A stretch of 64,000 nucleotides of DNA from Hygrophila difformis (Eukaryota; Streptophyta; Magnoliopsida; Lamiales; Acanthaceae), in assembly GCA_030278955.1 (NCBI GenBank), contig JAOANR010000014.1, forward strand, positions 30,207,453-30,271,452. Reading direction: 5' to 3'. A model generated the notes under the pieces. The model made no database searches. It was not told the DNA's origin and saw nothing but the letters and a program-made list of their open reading frames with translations. Made by a program: the position numbers and the translations under genes. This document shows, piece after piece, positions 1 to 11,819 of the stretch. The stretch's first letter is position 1. Each line of letters begins with the position of its first letter.

Positions 1-1999
1 TACGACCTGCACTGGGCTAACCCATTTGCTATCAGAGATAGGATAGATGATACCAGCATCTAAGAGCTTGATAACTTCTTTCCTTACCACTTCCTGCATA
101 TGGGGGTTCAGACGCCTTTGTGGTTGCCTTGAGGGCTTGTACTCCTCTTCCATTAAAATTCTGTGCATGCAAACAGAGGGGCTTATTCCTTTTATATCAG
201 AAATGGTCCATCCGATTGCATGTACATATTTCTTTAGAATGTCTACCAGAGCTTTTTCTTGTTCTTGTCAGCTTGGCTGACACAATCACCGGTAATCTTT
301 TATGTTCAGCGAGAAAGACGTACTTAAGATGATCCGGAAGCATTTTAAGTTCAAGCTCTGGTGGGCATTCAACGGAAGGCAGTAATTTGCGAGAAATGGA
401 TGGGAGAGAAAGATCAGATTTACCTTCTGGATCCTGTGTCAGTACAGGATCCACTTCCTCCTCAGCGGTGCTTTCCTCTTCCTCCGGGATGAACTCAACC
501 CCATCGAATTCTTCAAGGTCCCTAGAGATAGGGTCCTCGAAGTGGACAGCGTTGCAGCTCCTTGGTTGCTCCGCACCTTCAGGCTTCAGTACCTGTTTTG
601 AAACTTTGTTTGGCTCATCAGTCACAGAGTTTATGCTCTCATCCTCACTCCTACTTTCTATTACATCAAATATGGAACAAGATCCCTCATTCGGAAATTT
701 CTGCAGCTGCTCCATGTCAAAGGTGATTTCTTCGTCATCGACCCTCAATGTGACTCTTCCAGATTTGGCATCGATCAGTGCACCGCCAGTGGCCAGAAAC
801 GGGCGTCCCAGGATAAGTGGCATTGTAGAGTCCTCTTCAATGTCGAGGATGATGAAGTCAACCGGGAAAAGAACTTGACCGGTTTTGACTACCACATCCT
901 TGAGGATTCCTACGGGCTTTGTGATTGATCTGTCTGCAAGCTGCAACTTCATCTTGACTGGTTCAATCTCCCCGAGCCTTAGGCGAATTGCCATGGCTAA
1001 GGGCATCACATTGATGCTGGATCCTAGATCACATAACCCCATGCTCACTTTGGCCTTCCCAATCTGTACTGGTAGCGTGCAACATCCAGGGTCTTCTTTC
1101 TTTTCGGGCAGTTTCTTCTGAACTATGGCACTGCATGTGCTGTTGAGAACAATCACCTCCTCCTGCTCTACCTGCCTTTTCCCTGAAATCAATTCTTTCA
1201 AGAACTTAGCATAGGTGGGCATTTCTGAAATCATTTCCACAAGAGGAATGGTTATCTCTACAGACCTTAACCGTTCTAGAAATTTCTTGAATTTAAGGTC
1301 ATGTTCCTTATTTTTAAGACGTGATGGGTATGGCACCCTCGGCATGTACTTATTATTGTTTGTTTTTGGTGGCAAAGAGAAGGAAGTTGTACCTTCAACC
1401 CTACCCTTTTCAGCTCCCTTTGCAGCTTCAGCCTGCGGAATAGCTGTTTCTGATTTGTCCTCGACCAGTCCAATACCGTCTCCTCCTTCAATCCTTTCAT
1501 TTTCTTTTTCACCCTCCACTGGATCCTTTTCCTCCTCGGCCGTCTCTTTTCCATGTCCAACAATTCCTTTTAGGATCTTGCCTCCCCGCAATGTGATTGC
1601 TTTACACTGCGGGTTAGTTTCAGTACTGCTTGGAAGTGTTCCTTTCCCCCTGTTCTGCAGTTCCTTGGCCAATTGGGTGACTTGCGTCTCCACATTCTTG
1701 ATTGATGACTGCAGTTGTTGGTTTATATCCTTCTGGTTGGCTATAAACTCAGTCATCAAGTTCTCCAGACGAGATGGTGGCCTTTGGTTATATTGTTGAC
1801 TCTGATCAGGTTGGGATTTGAAATTCTGGGAATTCTGGCCTTGGTTCTGATTAGGCCTCTGTTGGATTTGAGGTTGGAAATTCTGATTCTGATTTTGAAA
1901 GTTCTGCACTCTTTGCTGGACGAATCCTTGATTCTGAGGTCTGAAGCTTTGCTGTGGGTTTTGATTTGCGAACTGGTTGGGCTGGTTTGGCTGCAACAA
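1..1999 (-). pseudogene. Athila-type gag C-terminus, protease and start of reverse transcriptase (broken, partial)
   Basis: The main open frame covers 197-1999 (600 codons). It begins in a Gln/Asn-rich gag tail and continues through a conserved stretch with TQLAKELQNRGKGTLPS and CKAITLRGG. It then enters a retropepsin-like domain with the Athila-style active-site motif DLGSSINVMP near 1010 and LILGRPFLATGGALID downstream. The frame is lost near 280-300. Residual RT N-terminal coding continues to base 1 in another frame, with PSVCMHRILMEEE and SKWVSPVQVV. Protease would release gag and pol products in the virus-like particle; RT would copy the genomic RNA. At least one frameshift separates protease from RT, so the copy is dead. 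Same family as 35499-37541 of copy C. Confidence 0.85.
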
Positions 2000-3429
2000 A
2001 TGCGCATTAAGTGCATTGTTGTTGGAGTAGGAGAGATTGGGATGGCGATTTGGTAGTTCCCGGCATAATTACAACTCTCGGTAGCTATCTGTTGGCATAT
2101 ATCAGTTGGATGAGGTCCCTGACACAGTCCACAGACAACTCCCGATTGCTGTGTTTGAACTTGGTCTGATGAGGTTCCTGCCTGGGAAGCGTCTATTCCT
2201 TTCCCTTTATCCTGGCTCAGCTGTATCGCAGCTACCTGTTCTTGCAATTTTTCAAAATCTGTTTTCCCTTCACTTACAGCAAAGACTTTTCTAGGAGGAT
2301 CCTCCTTCCTATCATCTGTTTTTAGGATGGATCTGTTGACAGACATTGTCTCAATCTTCTCCCAAGCTTGGTCCATAGGCAGGTGGAGTAAATGTCGTCC
2401 GCCAGCAGCGTCTAACATTGTTCTCAATGGATGGGTGAGTCCTCCGTAGAATTTCCTCAATTGCTCCCATGGTGCGTACCCGTGTTGGGGGCATCGCCTG
2501 ATGAGGCCTAAGAATCTTTCTTTCGCATCATACAATGACTCGTCCGGCTTCATTTTAAAATCTCCAATCTTAGCTCGTCCTTCCTCAATACTTCAGCAAA
2601 AAGCTCCTCACCAAGTCTGCCCAAGTGCTCCTCTGATTGATAGGCAATGACTTGTACCAGTCCCTGGCACCACTATATAAAGAAAATGGAAACAACATTA
2701 GCCTAATAGCATCAGGAGAGACTCCCTGATTTTTTATCGTGTCGCAGAGCTCCAGGAAGGTCTGGAGATGATCATGAGGGTCCTCATGATTTGCACCGCA
2801 GAACTGATTGTTTTGCACCAAATTAATGAGTGAGGTTTGAGCTTGAAATTTCGTGCAGGAAAGTGTGCTCTCCCAGGTCCATCCAGATAGGGCTCTACTA
2901 TTGGTTGCATGAAGTCTGCTGCTGCTTGCTGCTGTTGTTGATTTCCTTGTTCAGCTTGGTTCTGGTACTGTTGGTGGTAATTGGGAAATTGCTGGAAGTT
3001 ATGTGGATCTTGTGGGTTGTTCTGAAACTGAGCTGCATTGAAAGCTTGGTTTTGGTATTGTTGGTTTGGTATGTTTTGATTTTGGTGAAATTGGTTTAAG
3101 GGTGGTGGTGTTTGTTGGTGGAATTGCTGGTATTGTAGCTGATTGGGATTTGGTAGATTCTCCTCTTCGTTGGCACGATTAGGATGTTCTACCATTCCTC
3201 CGTCAGCTCCATTACCAGTGTTATTTGGTGGTTGGTCTATGGGTAAGATCGGGGGAATGTTCTGGTTATCTGCCATGTCTGATAGATCGCTGCTCGATGT
3301 TTCAGGTGAAGTGCGGGTCCGACGCTCCTGCTCTTTCCGTCTTCTGGCTTCTGCCCTCAGTTGGCGAGCGGTCCTTTCTATTTCTAGATCGAACGGTAGC
3401 TCCGACAATGTGTTCCTCCTCCGTTGCAT
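1756..3429 (-). pseudogene. Athila-type gag (frameshifted)
   Basis: Start codon at 3429, 147 bases after the nearest full primer binding site, exactly as in copy C. The N-terminus (MQRRRNTLSELPFD, then EIERTARQLR) is a typical Athila gag start, followed by an Asn/Gln-rich linker. The capsid-like part, with PDAIRLMLFPFSLYSGARDWY, lies in another frame at 2585-2821. A third frame (1756-2553) holds the capsid end and a CCHC zinc knuckle of the form C-x2-C-x3-H-x4-C (CGLCQGPHPTDIC, near 2100). At least two frameshifts, near 2830 and 2570, break it. Gag would form the particle that packages element RNA. Confidence 0.85.
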
Positions 3430-3547
3430 AAGCAGTTGGTATCAAGATTTTGACAGTACCTGTACAATCCCCAAGTTAGTGATGGTTTGATAGTGTATAC
3501 AAAAACTATCTATGAGTAAATCAGGAGTGTAATTCTCCTAGTAAACG

Positions 3548-4060
3548 GCGCTGCATCCTCCCCGGCAACGGCGCCATGAAACTTTTGACGAGTTTCATTA
3601 ACACGAGTAATTTTCTGAAATATCAGGTGTGGATTCATTAAATGATAAGAGTTATGATGTAGGGAAGGGGTTTAAGGATATGTTATGATTCCCGCTTTTT
3701 ATTACTCATGTGGGGTCTTTTGATTTCAAACGGCGCTGTGGTCCTTCCCGTCATGAAACTTTTGACAAATATCACGGTGCAACCGGGATTGACCTTCAGT
3801 CTGTCACCCTGAAAGTCCCTGGTATCTGCACCATGATGCTTCTCTTAATTTCATGTCAAGAAGATACCTACCGGGGTAAACAATTCAATCTTACCAGACA
3901 TCAGTGTTCAATACTTAATAAAGTATTACTTATTACAACTGCGCTGCATCCTCCCCGGCAACGGCGCCATGAAACTTTTGACGAGTTTCATTGCGCTGCC
4001 GGGGGTGAAGAACCGTCTAAATACAATTTCCAATTTCATGGCAACGGCGCCATGAAACTT
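3548..4060 (-). repeat. Repeated LTR-end/PBS segment in copy A leader region
   Basis: A 52-bp stretch carrying PBS plus LTR end occurs perfectly at 3548-3599 and 3941-3992. The second full 17-nt PBS is at 3953-3969. A shortened 13-nt PBS (GGCAACGGCGCCA on the plus strand, 4040-4052) sits next to another LTR-end copy (4053-4145), and a weaker relative lies at about 3726-3750. All lie in one orientation. Copy C has a single junction here. The pattern looks like aberrant strand transfer during reverse transcription, or unequal exchange. Confidence 0.8.
3560..3576 (-). other. Primer binding site, tRNA-Asp type (copy A)
   Basis: The minus strand reads TGGCGCCGTTGCCGGGG, complementary to the 3' end of plant tRNA-Asp(GTC), which is the known Athila primer. 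It lies next to the LTR end (CA at 3578-3577 on the minus strand), 147 bases before the gag start. Confidence 0.85.
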
Positions 4061-5780
4061 TTGAACATCTTCCCACTACATGAGTATTTTTCTAAAATGT
4101 TGTGTTTTTATTTACTCGTGTCAAGAAACTGTGCTCCCGAAAGCGCACGGAGTCAAAAATTGCAGTAATTTATAGTAAGTACCGGATCGTTCACTGGAGG
4201 ATGTGCGATGGAAGCAGGGCCCACGTCGTTTACTAAGATTTTCCACTCGGTTACTCGTTTCAAGTTTTGCAAGGGTTTCTATCAACTACTTGACATAAAT
4301 TAAACCAGATTATGAAAGCAGTAAAAATTATTCTACAAAGCATGGTAAATCATATCTAGGAAAGCAAGTAATTGATTCTACGAAAGCATGTAAGATTATG
4401 CTACACTATCTAGAAAGCAGATTTAAATATGACAGAAGGGACAGGGAGGAAATAATAAAGATTGGACAAGATTCAGATGAAACACAATTAAACTTCCATT
4501 TTTATACACAGATCTTAGCTTGGGATAATCCTCTAGTTAGCTAACTCTCATGCTTTCTACACCATGTTCCCTTTGACAGACAGGTACTTATGGTGAGAAT
4601 TTATATGCTCTTGAGACAATAAAATCTAAGATACCACAGACTTATAACTCCCTTCACAGGCCTTGTGAAGTTACATTATGTATCTGTGGTGGATAAGCAA
4701 CACCTAACATATCATTAGTTGACATGCCAAGTACTCCTATCATTCCCCCATGTCACACCCAAAGTTTCAAATCAAGCCCCAAACCATTCCATAACTCTCA
4801 AACCTTTTAACAGATGGACAACCCCTAATTCTTCCGAGTGACCTCTATGAAAGCATTTTAAAGGAAAGCAGTAAGAAAGCTGTAAAGAAAGCATTTAAAT
4901 CTATCACTCGGAATCGTTAAAAACGTCTCTTTCCGTTAGTATAAAAGAGCCCCTGGTCTTGGTGACCAGATGCAGATCAAGAACCCCCGAGATATCAATA
5001 AGCCACAAGGCTTACAACATCTGGGTAGTTATGAGATGCAAACTAAATGAAACAGATCCATAAATGAACCTATTCCGGATGTACTCACTCAAGACTCAAA
5101 CATAAAATCGGCTAAAAGGGTGCCAGAGATAATTGAGGTTTTCCGGACTGCAAACATCTGCTGTCCGGTTCCCAATTTTCCCAGATGACTGATTTTAGAC
5201 AGAAAGAATTCCAAACAACGGTGACCGCCGTTATTTAGTTTTCTTTTGTCTGTGAGTGGAAGAAAAACCCACATATTTCTTGCTGTAATATGTCTCAACT
5301 GGTGTTGGTCGACATCAGTTGATACTATTGCAACTTGAATTCAGGTTGAGAAATTAAGATAAAGAAAATTAAACTGTATCTGATTAGGAATTGGCTGAGT
5401 GACTAATCGAAACTCTTAGTGAAGAGAACTCTCGCCGAAGCTTCCACCAACCACTAACTAGACCATGCAAAATAACAGATAATGATTGACATACAGAGGA
5501 CGGGTTAGTCGATATCCCTGTGAAGGGACCTTTCACCAACATTAATCTGTGCGTTTCTCATTATCCGTTCATACACATCATGAAAGAGAAAAACATGAAA
5601 GTAAGAAAATATTTTTTTGGTATTGTGTGGGTGTTAAGCACACAATAAGTAGATACTAATGGGTTGAAATGTGTAATGGATAGAAATCAAATGAATTGGG
5701 CCTAGGCCCAATACACCCATGCAACTTACACAAATCATGAAAGAAAATGTTTTTGGAGTTTTCAAAATAGAAGGGATAGT

Positions 5781-6269
5781 TCAATTCAAATTATTTGGGT
5801 AATTCGAATTGAGAATGCATGAAGGATGAAGTAATACTTTACCCAATTGATCATTGCCAGAAATTGGAACATCATCTAATTCGAATTATTGACCAATTCG
5901 AATTAATTCGAATTGGACAACTCGAATTAATTCGAATTGGACAACTCGAATTGGTGAAGTCGTTTTCTTGCTCAAATTGACTAAGGCATTTACCTCAAGG
6001 GGAAGGTGAATTCAAATTGTCCAGCAATTCGAATTAATTCGAATTGGACAATTCGAATTGGTAAGTGATGGAAAAATAAACTAAGGCATGAATGGGTGGT
6101 ATGCAATACAATGTGGTTTTCCTTGCCAATTCGAATTGTTGAACCAATTCGAATTAATTCGAATTGGAGAATTCGAATTGGTTGAAAACCACATGAAGGA
6201 AATTTTTGGTTGTGCAATTCGAATTTCTTAGGCAATTCGAGATAATTCGAATTGCCTCAATTCGAATTA
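5781..6269 (-). repeat. Downstream half-site array, AATTCGAATT type (copy A LTR)
   Basis: Lies transcriptionally downstream of the LTR TATA box. It contains about four modules, for example 6008-6062, 6124-6183 and 6213-6270. Each has an outer half-site, a central palindrome AATTCGAATTAATTCGAATT and a closing half-site. The half-sites end in TTGG/TTG on one side and CAA on the other, which fixes their orientation as right-right-left-left. Confidence 0.85.
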
Positions 6270-7150
6270 CACATTTTCGAACAATAATAATTTTTGTTCT
6301 CACAAGTATGGGTTAGGTGTACACTGTGCTGTAATGATGGGTTTAGATTTACCAAATTCCTCATCTCACATCAATGTCATTTCACAGCCACCCTAGTGAG
6401 GTTTTCAAGAACTAAACAAACACATGTCCAGTGGGTATTGGCAAGATTTAAACCCTATTTCTACAAACAAAGGATTCAAAGATCAAAGAACCTAAAACAT
6501 CTAGTTATCTAAAAACTACATGAATAAACTAAGAACACTCAAGTTATCTAAGGCAGCATAAAATAAAAACAGGGCAGGAAAAATAATACATAAAGGTAAA
6601 TTCTAACAGGCCTTAAAACATCTAAAACCTAAGAACACTTATTTGAAGCTCTAAGGCACAAAATCAAGCAAAAAACCCACCAAACATGCATTTATTAGAT
6701 TTGAATGTCAACTAGGACATAATAAATGTAACCTAGTTGAAACAAACAAACATGCTAAGCATTTATTTCTAAAGAAAGCATTAAAGAGTGCCAAAACACA
6801 TGAATAACACCATTTCTGGAAATTTTTCTTGTATTGACACTTTGAAAGCAAAATAAAGAACCCAAAACCATCATTAACTTGAAGGGAGGGTTTATTCTAA
6901 CTAGAAAGCATGTAAAAATTCTGGAAATGGCTACTCTAAGGGTTACACAAACTGCTTCTACACTATACTAAGATCAAAGCATGTAAAAACTATACTACTT
7001 GCAAGAAAAATAAACTAAACTAAACTAAACTAAACTACCTACCTAACCCTTAAGGGGTATGGAACCTCCTGCTGTTCTTTTTGTCCCAGCTGCTTTTTTG
7101 GTTAATTTCTTGATCTTTTTGGATGTTTCTTGTGTTGAGAGAGGTCAGCT

Positions 7151-7158
7151 TTTATAGA
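7151..7158 (-). promoter_or_regulatory. Probable TATA box of copy A LTR
   Basis: The minus strand reads GTCTATAAAAGCTGACC. The same CTATAAAAGCTGACC-like block occurs at 29999 and 55146 in copy C, preceded in each by a conserved GGGC(C/T)TAGGG(C/T)TTCGA block. The transcript start would lie a few tens of bases to the left. Confidence 0.7.
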
Positions 7159-7228
7159 CAAACTTCGAAGCCCTAGGCCCACCAATATTGTGCTCATGCT
7201 CCACAGCTTTTGATGAATTTTTGAGTGA

Positions 7229-7624
7229 AGTTCGAATTATCTCAATCAGTTCGAATTAATTCGAATTGTGAGATCTCTTCCTTGAGCTGGGATTGTGGCC
7301 TTCAGTCATCAATTCAAATTGTTGTGAAGAATTCGAATTGGTCTTTTCTCAAATTGGATGAGGGTTTCTGCTTGGCTTCCTTTTGCTTGTGGCAATTCGA
7401 ATTGTTGGTCAGTTCGAATTAATTCGAATTGGACAATTCGAACTGCATCTTCTCTTTTTGCTCGTGTTCCTTCTCTTCATTGCCTAATTCGAATTAATTC
7501 GAATTTGAACAATTCGAACTAGGCTTTTGCATCCCTTCCCAACACTTAACCATTCTTTGTTCTCTTCAGCAATTCGAATTGTATGCAATTCGAATTAATT
7601 CGAATTGCACAATTCGAATTGTGC
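7229..7624 (-). repeat. Upstream half-site array, AATTCGAATT type (copy A LTR)
   Basis: Lies just upstream of the TATA box, at the position where copy B has TACGACG repeats and copy C has GATGCGG repeats. The clearest modules are 7391-7445 and 7568-7623. Each has four ATTCGAAT-containing half-sites with a central 20-bp perfect palindrome. Confidence 0.85.
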
Positions 7625-8230
7625 TTCAACACTTAGCCAAATTTCAGTTGTGGGATTTTCAATTTTTTTCCCATCTTTTTGGATTTTTGTGGGCTCTTTT
7701 ATTCTTTTGCCCATCTTTCTTCCTTTTTCTTTTCTTTTTCCTTTTTTCATGTTTTTGGATTTTTCTAACACAAACACAATTAGAAATTGCATATTTTGTG
7801 TCTTTTCATTACCGGCTTGATGTTTTTACAAACTAGCATTAATCTGTTAAATTCAACTGCTTTCTTATTAAAATAAGATGGAAACACGATCATAGTGTCC
7901 GTCTCAGACACGGAAATGGATTGGAAATAATGGACAATTTTGGCCATTATCAAGGACCCTGTTGATCTCGACTTTTCCCGAAGGCCCGGTATCAAAACAG
8001 CTGATGAAGACGTTCGTGACCAGAATTACGGAGCTGTTAAACATGAGATTTGAAGAAGAACTGATAAAAGCCAAAGCCGGGAACATGGGGCTGAAGCGGC
8101 TAATTCCAACTGAAGACCCCGGACCCACCTCAATGGATCCGGGCATCCATCGATGATCCGGAACCAGTCAGATTCAACAAGGGCATGCATGCACGTGCAT
8201 AAATTAAATAAGAGGAAGAAGGCCTTCAGT

Positions 8231-8484
8231 ACAACGCCGGGCGTCCTTACAATGCCAGCCATAAAGTACGACGCTCGACTCAGCTAGCGTCGTAAGATGA
8301 TCACGTCGTCCAGGAGGAGATCCCCCCTCCCCCCTCCACCTACGACGCCAACCCCATATACGACGCCAACCATGCTTCGCGTCGTACCCAGCGGCTCGCA
8401 TCGTCAGCACAGCCAGGCACACTACGACACGAGACCCAGCTACGACGCCAGACGTGTTCCGTGTCGTAATCGGCTAGCGTCGTA
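8231..8484 (+). repeat. Half-site array, TACGACGC type (5' LTR of chromovirus)
   Basis: TACGACGC-like half-sites pair with inverted GCGTCGTA half-sites. The clearest modules (about 8330-8400 and 8422-8484) have two forward then two reverse half-sites. The array is upstream of the TATA box at 8572. An older copy of the array is at 15535-15773 in the 3' LTR. Confidence 0.8.
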
Positions 8485-8570
8485 ACACCAGTCCAGTTTA
8501 GGGTATTCTTGCTTGTTTAAACAATGGTTTTGCTTGTTGAATCCTTTGTATTTTGGATACCTATATATAG

Positions 8571-8580
8571 GTCATCTCTA
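8571..8580 (+). promoter_or_regulatory. Probable TATA box of chromovirus LTR
   Basis: CTATATATAG, conserved at 15849-15858 in the 3' LTR, about 90 bases after the half-site array. Confidence 0.6.
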
Positions 8581-8888
8581 ACAATGTTTCATTCAACCTT
8601 TTGATGATATAACAAATATTGAGTGATTGTTTCTCTTTGGTTTCATCCGAGAGCTTCAAAGGGCTCACCAATGAATTTCCACACACGTTGGATCTTCCTT
8701 TCGAGTTTAGAGGTGTGCTCGATCGTTTAGGCACCATTAGGGTTATCAGAAGAGGGATTAGGCGGTGCAATCGTGCACAATCGAGTCCAATTTTGAGTCT
8801 CCCGAGGTGGAAATCTCCATTACCCATCTTGCTTTATTTTTGTTTTGTTTTGATAATCAATTCCAATATCGATCCATGGCGTATTCTC

Positions 8889-8901
8889 TGGTATCAGAGC
8901 C
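8889..8901 (+). other. Primer binding site, tRNA-iMet type
   Basis: TGGTATCAGAGCC is complementary to the 3' end of initiator tRNA-Met, the usual primer for plant chromoviruses. It lies 12 bases after the LTR end. Confidence 0.85.
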
Positions 8902-10320
8902 ATTATTGGATTGATTGTCTTTATCTTCCTTTTCTTAAACCAAAAATCCAAAAATATTTGTGTTCTTCATTTTCCATATTGGTCGAACACTGTTACATCC
9001 ATTTTTGTGGTCATTTGAGTTTGTTTTTTTATTTTTGAATCCATATTCGAGCTACCCATCTTCATACGAGTCCATTGGTACCACTTTTGTTGATATCCGA
9101 ATCCCTTTGCAAATTTTGAGTTGTGGCCGAGAGCTTGTTCTTGGTTAGAATTTAAATTTTTGCAAGTTTTCGTGTGATTTGTGGTTTAATTTGGATATGA
9201 TTGTGTTTTAAAGCTTTAATCGATATTATATATAGCATTAATCTAATTTTTGAGAGATTCCGAGAGTTTTGGATTTTTCATACTTGGGTTGATCTTCATA
9301 AAGTTCTTGGGGAGAGTACGTGTTTGATCTTCATAGGGTTAGGGTTTTGTGGGTTTTAGTGTTAGAGGGCTCAGGAGTCGACAAGTGTCCAAGCATTTAA
9401 TTGGGGAATACGTTTTCAGCTGTCTACGACGCTAAAGTGTTCTACGACGCCAAGCAAACACTACGACGTGATCCACGATCACGACGTAAAACAACACTCA
9501 TGTCGTAAAGATGAAGGCATCAGGCTACGATGCTACACTACATTTACAACGTTATCCCAGGATAGCATCATAACATACTTTCACGTTGTAACAAAGCCAA
9601 CAAGCCAAAGTCCGAAGACGACGCCAAGCTTACGACGCTACGACGCCAAGCAAGTCTAGCGTCGTACCAATCATCTCACGTTGTAATCCATCCAGAAGGC
9701 TAAGGTCCAGTGTACGACGTCAAGCAAAGCTACGATGCTAACCCAGTCTCGCGTCATAATCCAGTTCCACGTCGTAATTGGCGCAACAGGCCAATTCTCA
9801 GCCTACGACGCTAAGCTACCTACGACGCCAAGGGTGTACCACGTCGTACCCAAGGTCTCACGTCGTAATAGTGCAAACTTTTTCTAGATTTTCGCGTCCA
9901 ATTAGAGGCTGTCATGTGTCCATTGCATTGATTCCGAGAATATTCCTGGTATTGCAATATTTGTAATTCGGACTGTAATCATTGGACTGTTTTATTTTTA
10001 CTGTACGGTTTCACTAAAGTAAATCATGAACAATATATCGGGTTGAAGTTCTGTGAGTGTTCGCACTAGACAGTGGAATTCCCCGAGGAATAAGTTCTTG
10101 CACTGTTCCGCTGATTTATTTTACAAACCATACTGTTTTCTCACCTCTGATAGTTGGTTGATCTCTACGTTTGAGCACATTTCAGCTCGTTAGCACCAAC
10201 TGGTGGAGAAGTGGGCCCCAGTGAGAGATACACTTTTGTGAGATCACTCTATAAATTTCATATCTATTTTCTCTAACATTTTATACATATATCTAGTTTC
10301 CTTTTCTTTCCAGTCTTATC
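8902..10320 (+). other. Long untranslated leader of the chromovirus-type element
   Basis: No coding sequence. It holds a half-site array at 9424-9869. Just before gag it has a TATA-like CTATAAATTT (about 10249) and a pyrimidine tract ending in TTTCCAG eight bases before the gag ATG. The last looks like a 3' splice site, so the leader may contain an intron or a second promoter; I could not fix a donor. Confidence 0.5.
9424..9869 (+). repeat. Half-site array, TACGACGC type (leader)
   Basis: About 15-20 TACGACGC/TACGACGT-like half-sites, and their inverted forms, in roughly four to five modules. Same sequence type as in this element's LTR and in Athila LTR B. Confidence 0.8.
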
Positions 10321-11740
10321 ATGGCAGGGCGCACCGAACCTACACTGCATGACATCATGGAAGCACTAAGGAATATCGTAGCAACAACTGCCAAACAAAC
10401 CGCTCTTGAGTTAGTGCGTCAAACTGTAGATGCCAATGTTGCGAGCATAGCGGCCATGCAGGAACGAGTCAATGCGCTTACCAGCACCATGAATGATGTT
10501 TCAAGTCGAATCGCCATACAAGATCAAGTGTTGAACCTGACTCCCGGAAGCACTAGTGGGATCCACCAATCTGTAATGGACAAAGCTGAGACTGCCATAG
10601 AGGAACAGGGATTACACTTTGGAACATACGATCGACGGAAAGGTCCACGAGGCCCACGGGCACCAACCCCGAATCCACCTTGACCGCCAGTTGCAACAAA
10701 TGTTCAGTTCCAAAATCCTCCACCACTGCCGCCTCCGGCACCAGCCGCAGCCGTTCACCAACCACCTGTGCATCAACCACCACTGCATCAGCCTGCCCGA
10801 CAGAGGTTAAATCTAGACCCAGTACTCGAGGATTTATCTGAGGACGATTCGAGCATGGGGGACAGATGCATGTCGAGCAGAATAGAATGGAAGCTGACCT
10901 TCGAGGGATCAAGTTCACCATACCGGCATTCAAAAGAACAAGCGATCCGGAAGAGTTCGTCAATTGGAGACAGTCCATCGAGCTAATTTATGACTGTTAA
11001 CAGTATAACGAGTTTACCAAGGTCCAAGTCGCCGTGTGCGAATTTAAGGACTATGCTTTTACATGGTGGCAAAAGATCCAGCAGGACAGCCGGCGTTTCG
11101 GACACCCAGCCATTTCTAACTGGGCTCAATTAATGCATGCTATGGAGAAGCGATTCATTCCTAGTAATTATTTTGATGAACTGTATATGAAAGTCAATTT
11201 TTGCATGCAGGGCAACAGGACTGTTGATTAATATTACAAGGAACTGGAACCTCTCCTGATAAGAGCCTGGATCAACGAAGATGAGTCGCTGTTGATAGCC
11301 AGATTCAAACGAGGTTTATAGAGAGAAGTTTTGGCAGAAATAAAATTGAGGGAGTACACTGGGCTAGAACATCTTGTTCAATTAGCCATTGAGATTGACC
11401 GACAGTTGAGGGACAGACCCGTCAAATCAACCATCATCTCCAACACTACCAAGTATTGGACCACCAGGTCAAATGAACAGCCCTCAAAGCAGACTTACAG
11501 ATACGGGAAGCCCAATGCTCAGAAAGATGACAGGCCCAACCAGCCTAAGACATTCGAGATGGGCAAGGACTTCAAAGATCCAAACAGATACAGGAAAAAT
11601 GACCGGGACAAACCCAAGCGGGATGTCAAGGATATCACCTGTTTCAAATGTGGACAAAAAGGGCCACTATTCCCGAGACTGCCCAAAGAGAGAAAGGCAA
11701 ATGGTCATGATCGAATCAGGGATATGGAGAGAGGTTGATT
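10321..11740 (+). pseudogene. Chromovirus gag (stops and frameshifts)
   Basis: Begins at 10321 with MAGRTEPTLHDIMEAL followed by a coiled-coil-like stretch. After a Pro-rich linker, the capsid-like core lies at about 10900-11450, with EFKDYAFTWWQK near 11038 (aromatic motif of retrotransposon gag) and LIRAWINEDESLLIARFKRGL near 11256. Frame changes occur near 10680 and 10880-11030, with in-frame stops at about 11229 and 11318. The C-terminus has a CCHC zinc knuckle (CFKCGQKG near 11640) split by a frameshift inside the motif. Gag would package element RNA. The stop at 11318 fits a CAG-to-TAG change. Confidence 0.8.
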
Positions 11741-11819
11741 CTGAAGAGGAATATGAAGAGGCTGAACAAGAGGAGCAGAATAGGATAACGATGATCAGTA
11801 TCCAGACGAGGGCAACCTG

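Larger units (their letters stand above)
1..7952 (-). mobile_element. Athila-like Ty3/gypsy retrotransposon, copy A (5' half only)
   Basis: Minus-strand element running off the left edge of the window. From right to left it has a complete 5' LTR (3577-7952), a tRNA-Asp-type primer binding site, gag, protease and the first part of reverse transcriptase. The LTR tip (TGATAATGGCC read on the minus strand) and the protein sequences match copy C at 29251-58925. Everything after the start of RT, including any internal gene and the 3' LTR, lies outside the window. It abuts the chromovirus-type element at 7953, whose first bases are missing, so copy A most likely inserted into that element. The target duplication cannot be tested because the other end is not visible. 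Confidence 0.85.
3577..7952 (-). repeat. 5' LTR of Athila-like copy A
   Basis: About 4.38 kb, close to the 4.40 kb LTR of copy C. The outer end is TGATAATGGCCAAAATTGTC on the minus strand at 7952, and the inner end is ...TTTCA next to the PBS. It shares with copies B and C the opening 300 bases, ending in a purine-rich tract and ATGGGAAAA. It also shares a GGGCCTAGGGCTTC-like block just before the TATA box. The two half-site arrays are annotated separately. ORFs inside it are chance; none matches a known protein. Confidence 0.85.
7953..8876 (+). repeat. 5' LTR of chromovirus-type element
   Basis: Matches 15261-16164. The expected TGG... start is missing because copy A's LTR tip joins at 7952/7953. 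It ends ...GATCCA. The first 190 bases also encode the C-terminal tail of pol (SKQLMKTFVTRI and so on). It contains a TACGACGC array and a TATA box at 8572-8580. Confidence 0.8.

Noticed and set aside
1276..1799. Overlapping ORFs on the plus strand of copy A gag-pol
   Set aside because: Antisense shadows of the Athila frame, without domains.
7962..8156. 64-codon ORF as a separate small gene
   Set aside because: It is the pol tail encoded in the 5' LTR copy, without an upstream pol.
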